Shown here piece by piece: positions 62,778-64,000 of a stretch of DNA of 64,000 nucleotides (position 1 is the first letter of the stretch; the number at the start of each line of letters is the position of its first letter). The notes beneath the pieces were generated by a model. That model searched no databases. It saw only the letters and a list, made by a program, of their open reading frames with translations, and was not told where the DNA came from. The DNA is taken from positions 776,406-840,405 of the forward strand of contig NZ_QLLL01000001.1 of assembly GCF_003259335.1 (NCBI RefSeq), given 5' to 3'. The DNA is from Chitinophaga skermanii. Its GTDB lineage: Bacteria > Bacteroidota > Bacteroidia > Chitinophagales > Chitinophagaceae. Made by a program: the position numbers and the translations under genes.

Positions 62778-64000
62778 ATGAAACGCAATATAAAAAATTT
62801 AGCGCTTTTATTTGCTGCCACAGGCTTGTTGAGTGCATGTTCAAAACAATTAGAGATTGTTCCTGAAGGTGCCCCCAGTAACAGCAACTACTGGACCAAT
62901 CAAACAGATGCCGTAAACGCATCGAATGCCATGTACCAATGGTTTGATAACGAAAACTTCTATGGCCGTGGATTTTGGTGGTTCATTAACGCCAGCGATG
63001 ATATGGTAACCGGTCGTGTTAAAGCGGAAGGTGATAACATCAAAAACTTCAACCGCGACTTTATAGGTAAAGATTATACAGAATCGCAATGGAAGATGCG
63101 TTATATCACCATCAAGCGTGCGAACGACATTATTAAGAATGTGCCGAAGATTAATATGGACGAGAAATTGAAGCGTCGTATTCTTGGTGAAGCGTATTTC
63201 TTAAGTGGTGTAATGTACTTCGAATTAGGTTCTACTTATGGTGATGCCCGTGCGGGTGTACCTATCGTTAGCCGCGATAGCGTGGTGGCTGATAAGCCAA
63301 TCCCACGTGCTGCAAACGTGAATGTAGTATACGATTACGTGGCAAGCGAACTGATCAAGGCTAGTGAGTACTTACCATATTTCAGTACGTATACTGAAAA
63401 GGAATATGGTCGCCCTCACAAAACAGCGGCATTTGCCTATTTGAGCAAAATGTTCTTATACAAGAAAGATTATGTGAAAGCAGAACAATATGCCGATTCG
63501 GTGATATTAAGCGGTCAACATAAACTGCTCGATAAATTCGAAGACGTATTCACCATCGCTAACAACTACAGCAAAGAATATATCTGGTCGGTAGCATCCT
63601 TCGCGAAAGGAGATGGAAACGGTTTCGGTAGCATATTGCCGGGCGTAATGTTAGAGAACAAAGGTTGGGGCTTGTACAATGGTTGGGGGTATTATATGCC
63701 TACCAAAGAATTGTACGATTCTTACGACTCTACCGATTTGCGTAGAGCAGCAACTATCTTGAAACCGGGTGATAAATTTGTGTATTTTGGTGAGAACAAA
63801 GTATACGATTCGAAGAATAGCTTATCGGGTTTCCAATTCCGTAAGTACATGGAGCCATTTACTTATGCAGGTGGTATTCATGCTAGTACGAACCCCGATC
63901 ATCCTACTACCGATTTAGCATTGCCTTTAATCCGTTACGCTGAAGTTCTTTTAATTAAAGCAGAAGCACGCATTATGCAAGGTAAGAGTGGTGATGATGA
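62778..64000 (+). CDS. SusD/RagB-type surface lipoprotein (cut by window end)
   Basis: The gene starts 19 bp after the SusC stop; 407 codons are visible and it continues past the window. Lipoprotein signal MKRNIKNLALLFAATGLLSAC gives Cys21. SusD pattern is clear: NYWTNQTDAVNASNAMYQWF, ARANDI-like IKRANDIIKNVP, RRILGEAYFLSGVMYFELG and NVVYDYVASELIKASEYLP. The C-terminal region has LPLIRYAEVLLIKAEARI. It sits on the surface over SusC and binds the substrate. Confidence 0.95.
   Translation, partial: MKRNIKNLALLFAATGLLSACSKQLEIVPEGAPSNSNYWTNQTDAVNASNAMYQWFDNENFYGRGFWWFINASDDMVTGRVKAEGDNIKNFNRDFIGKDYTESQWKMRYITIKRANDIIKNVPKINMDEKLKRRILGEAYFLSGVMYFELGSTYGDARAGVPIVSRDSVVADKPIPRAANVNVVYDYVASELIKASEYLPYFSTYTEKEYGRPHKTAAFAYLSKMFLYKKDYVKAEQYADSVILSGQHKLLDKFEDVFTIANNYSKEYIWSVASFAKGDGNGFGSILPGVMLENKGWGLYNGWGYYMPTKELYDSYDSTDLRRAATILKPGDKFVYFGENKVYDSKNSLSGFQFRKYMEPFTYAGGIHASTNPDHPTTDLALPLIRYAEVLLIKAEARIMQGKSGDD

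Noticed and set aside
1-64000. CRISPR arrays and intact insertion sequences
   Set aside because: I saw no repeat-spacer array and no transposase with terminal inverted repeats by eye; a systematic search was not possible.

Overview
The window is a chromosome segment of a Bacteroidota bacterium, most likely of the Chitinophagaceae type. Evidence: two SusC-type or OMP-type TonB barrels, a SusC/SusD pair behind an ECF sigma/FecR pair, a T9SS type-B (gliding-motility-like) C-terminal domain, LytS/LytTR regulation, TAnnTTTG-type promoters and almost no Shine-Dalgarno sequences. No tool was run, so family names rest on motifs read in the translations.

Layout. 1-5 kb: end of 2-oxoglutarate dehydrogenase E1, its E2 partner with two lipoyl domains, an ECF sigma/anti-sigma pair, an RNA m5C methyltransferase, then mnmA (5.1-6.2 kb). 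6.4-19.5 kb: a pectin/hexuronate catabolic cluster. uxaB-uxaC-kdgK-kdgA-exuT form one unit; uxaA is divergent from kduI, a GH105-DUF4861 fusion, kduD and a LacI regulator. Copies of a GCAAACGTTTGC palindrome lie in front of these units, inside the end of kdgA, and behind lacI, and define a likely LacI regulon. Galacturonate/glucuronate (UxaC, UxaB, UxaA) and unsaturated uronates (GH105, KduI, KduD) converge on 2-keto-3-deoxygluconate, which KdgK and KdgA turn into pyruvate and glyceraldehyde 3-phosphate.

19.7-43.5 kb: copper ATPase plus chaperone, a PoxB-like enzyme, a giant secreted beta-helix/Ig protein, a DUF5117-type metalloprotease, a phytase-like lipoprotein, an outer-membrane barrel with LytS/LytTR two-component genes, a CocE-type hydrolase with two small secreted paralogues of its N-terminal region, then map, dapA and accA. 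Two intergenic stretches 25 kb apart carry the same 19-bp repeat in opposite orientation.

43.7-57.3 kb: an AT-rich genomic island beside tRNA-Asp. It holds a frameshifted large serine recombinase whose reading frame runs through the tRNA antisense strand, 20-bp iterons, a DUF262/HNH GmrSD-like protein, a decayed RecA/RadA-like ATPase, a PIN nuclease, an XRE-ImmA/IrrE regulator with an unknown 214-residue partner and a divergent 96-residue gene, a DUF1963 protein and a 1365-residue STAND-like NTPase. This looks like a defence island, and the XRE-ImmA locus and the STAND-like protein are the best candidates for undescribed systems.

57.5-64 kb: ECF sigma factor, FecR anti-sigma factor, SusC-type receptor and a SusD-type lipoprotein cut by the window end: a glycan or nutrient uptake locus with trans-envelope signalling.
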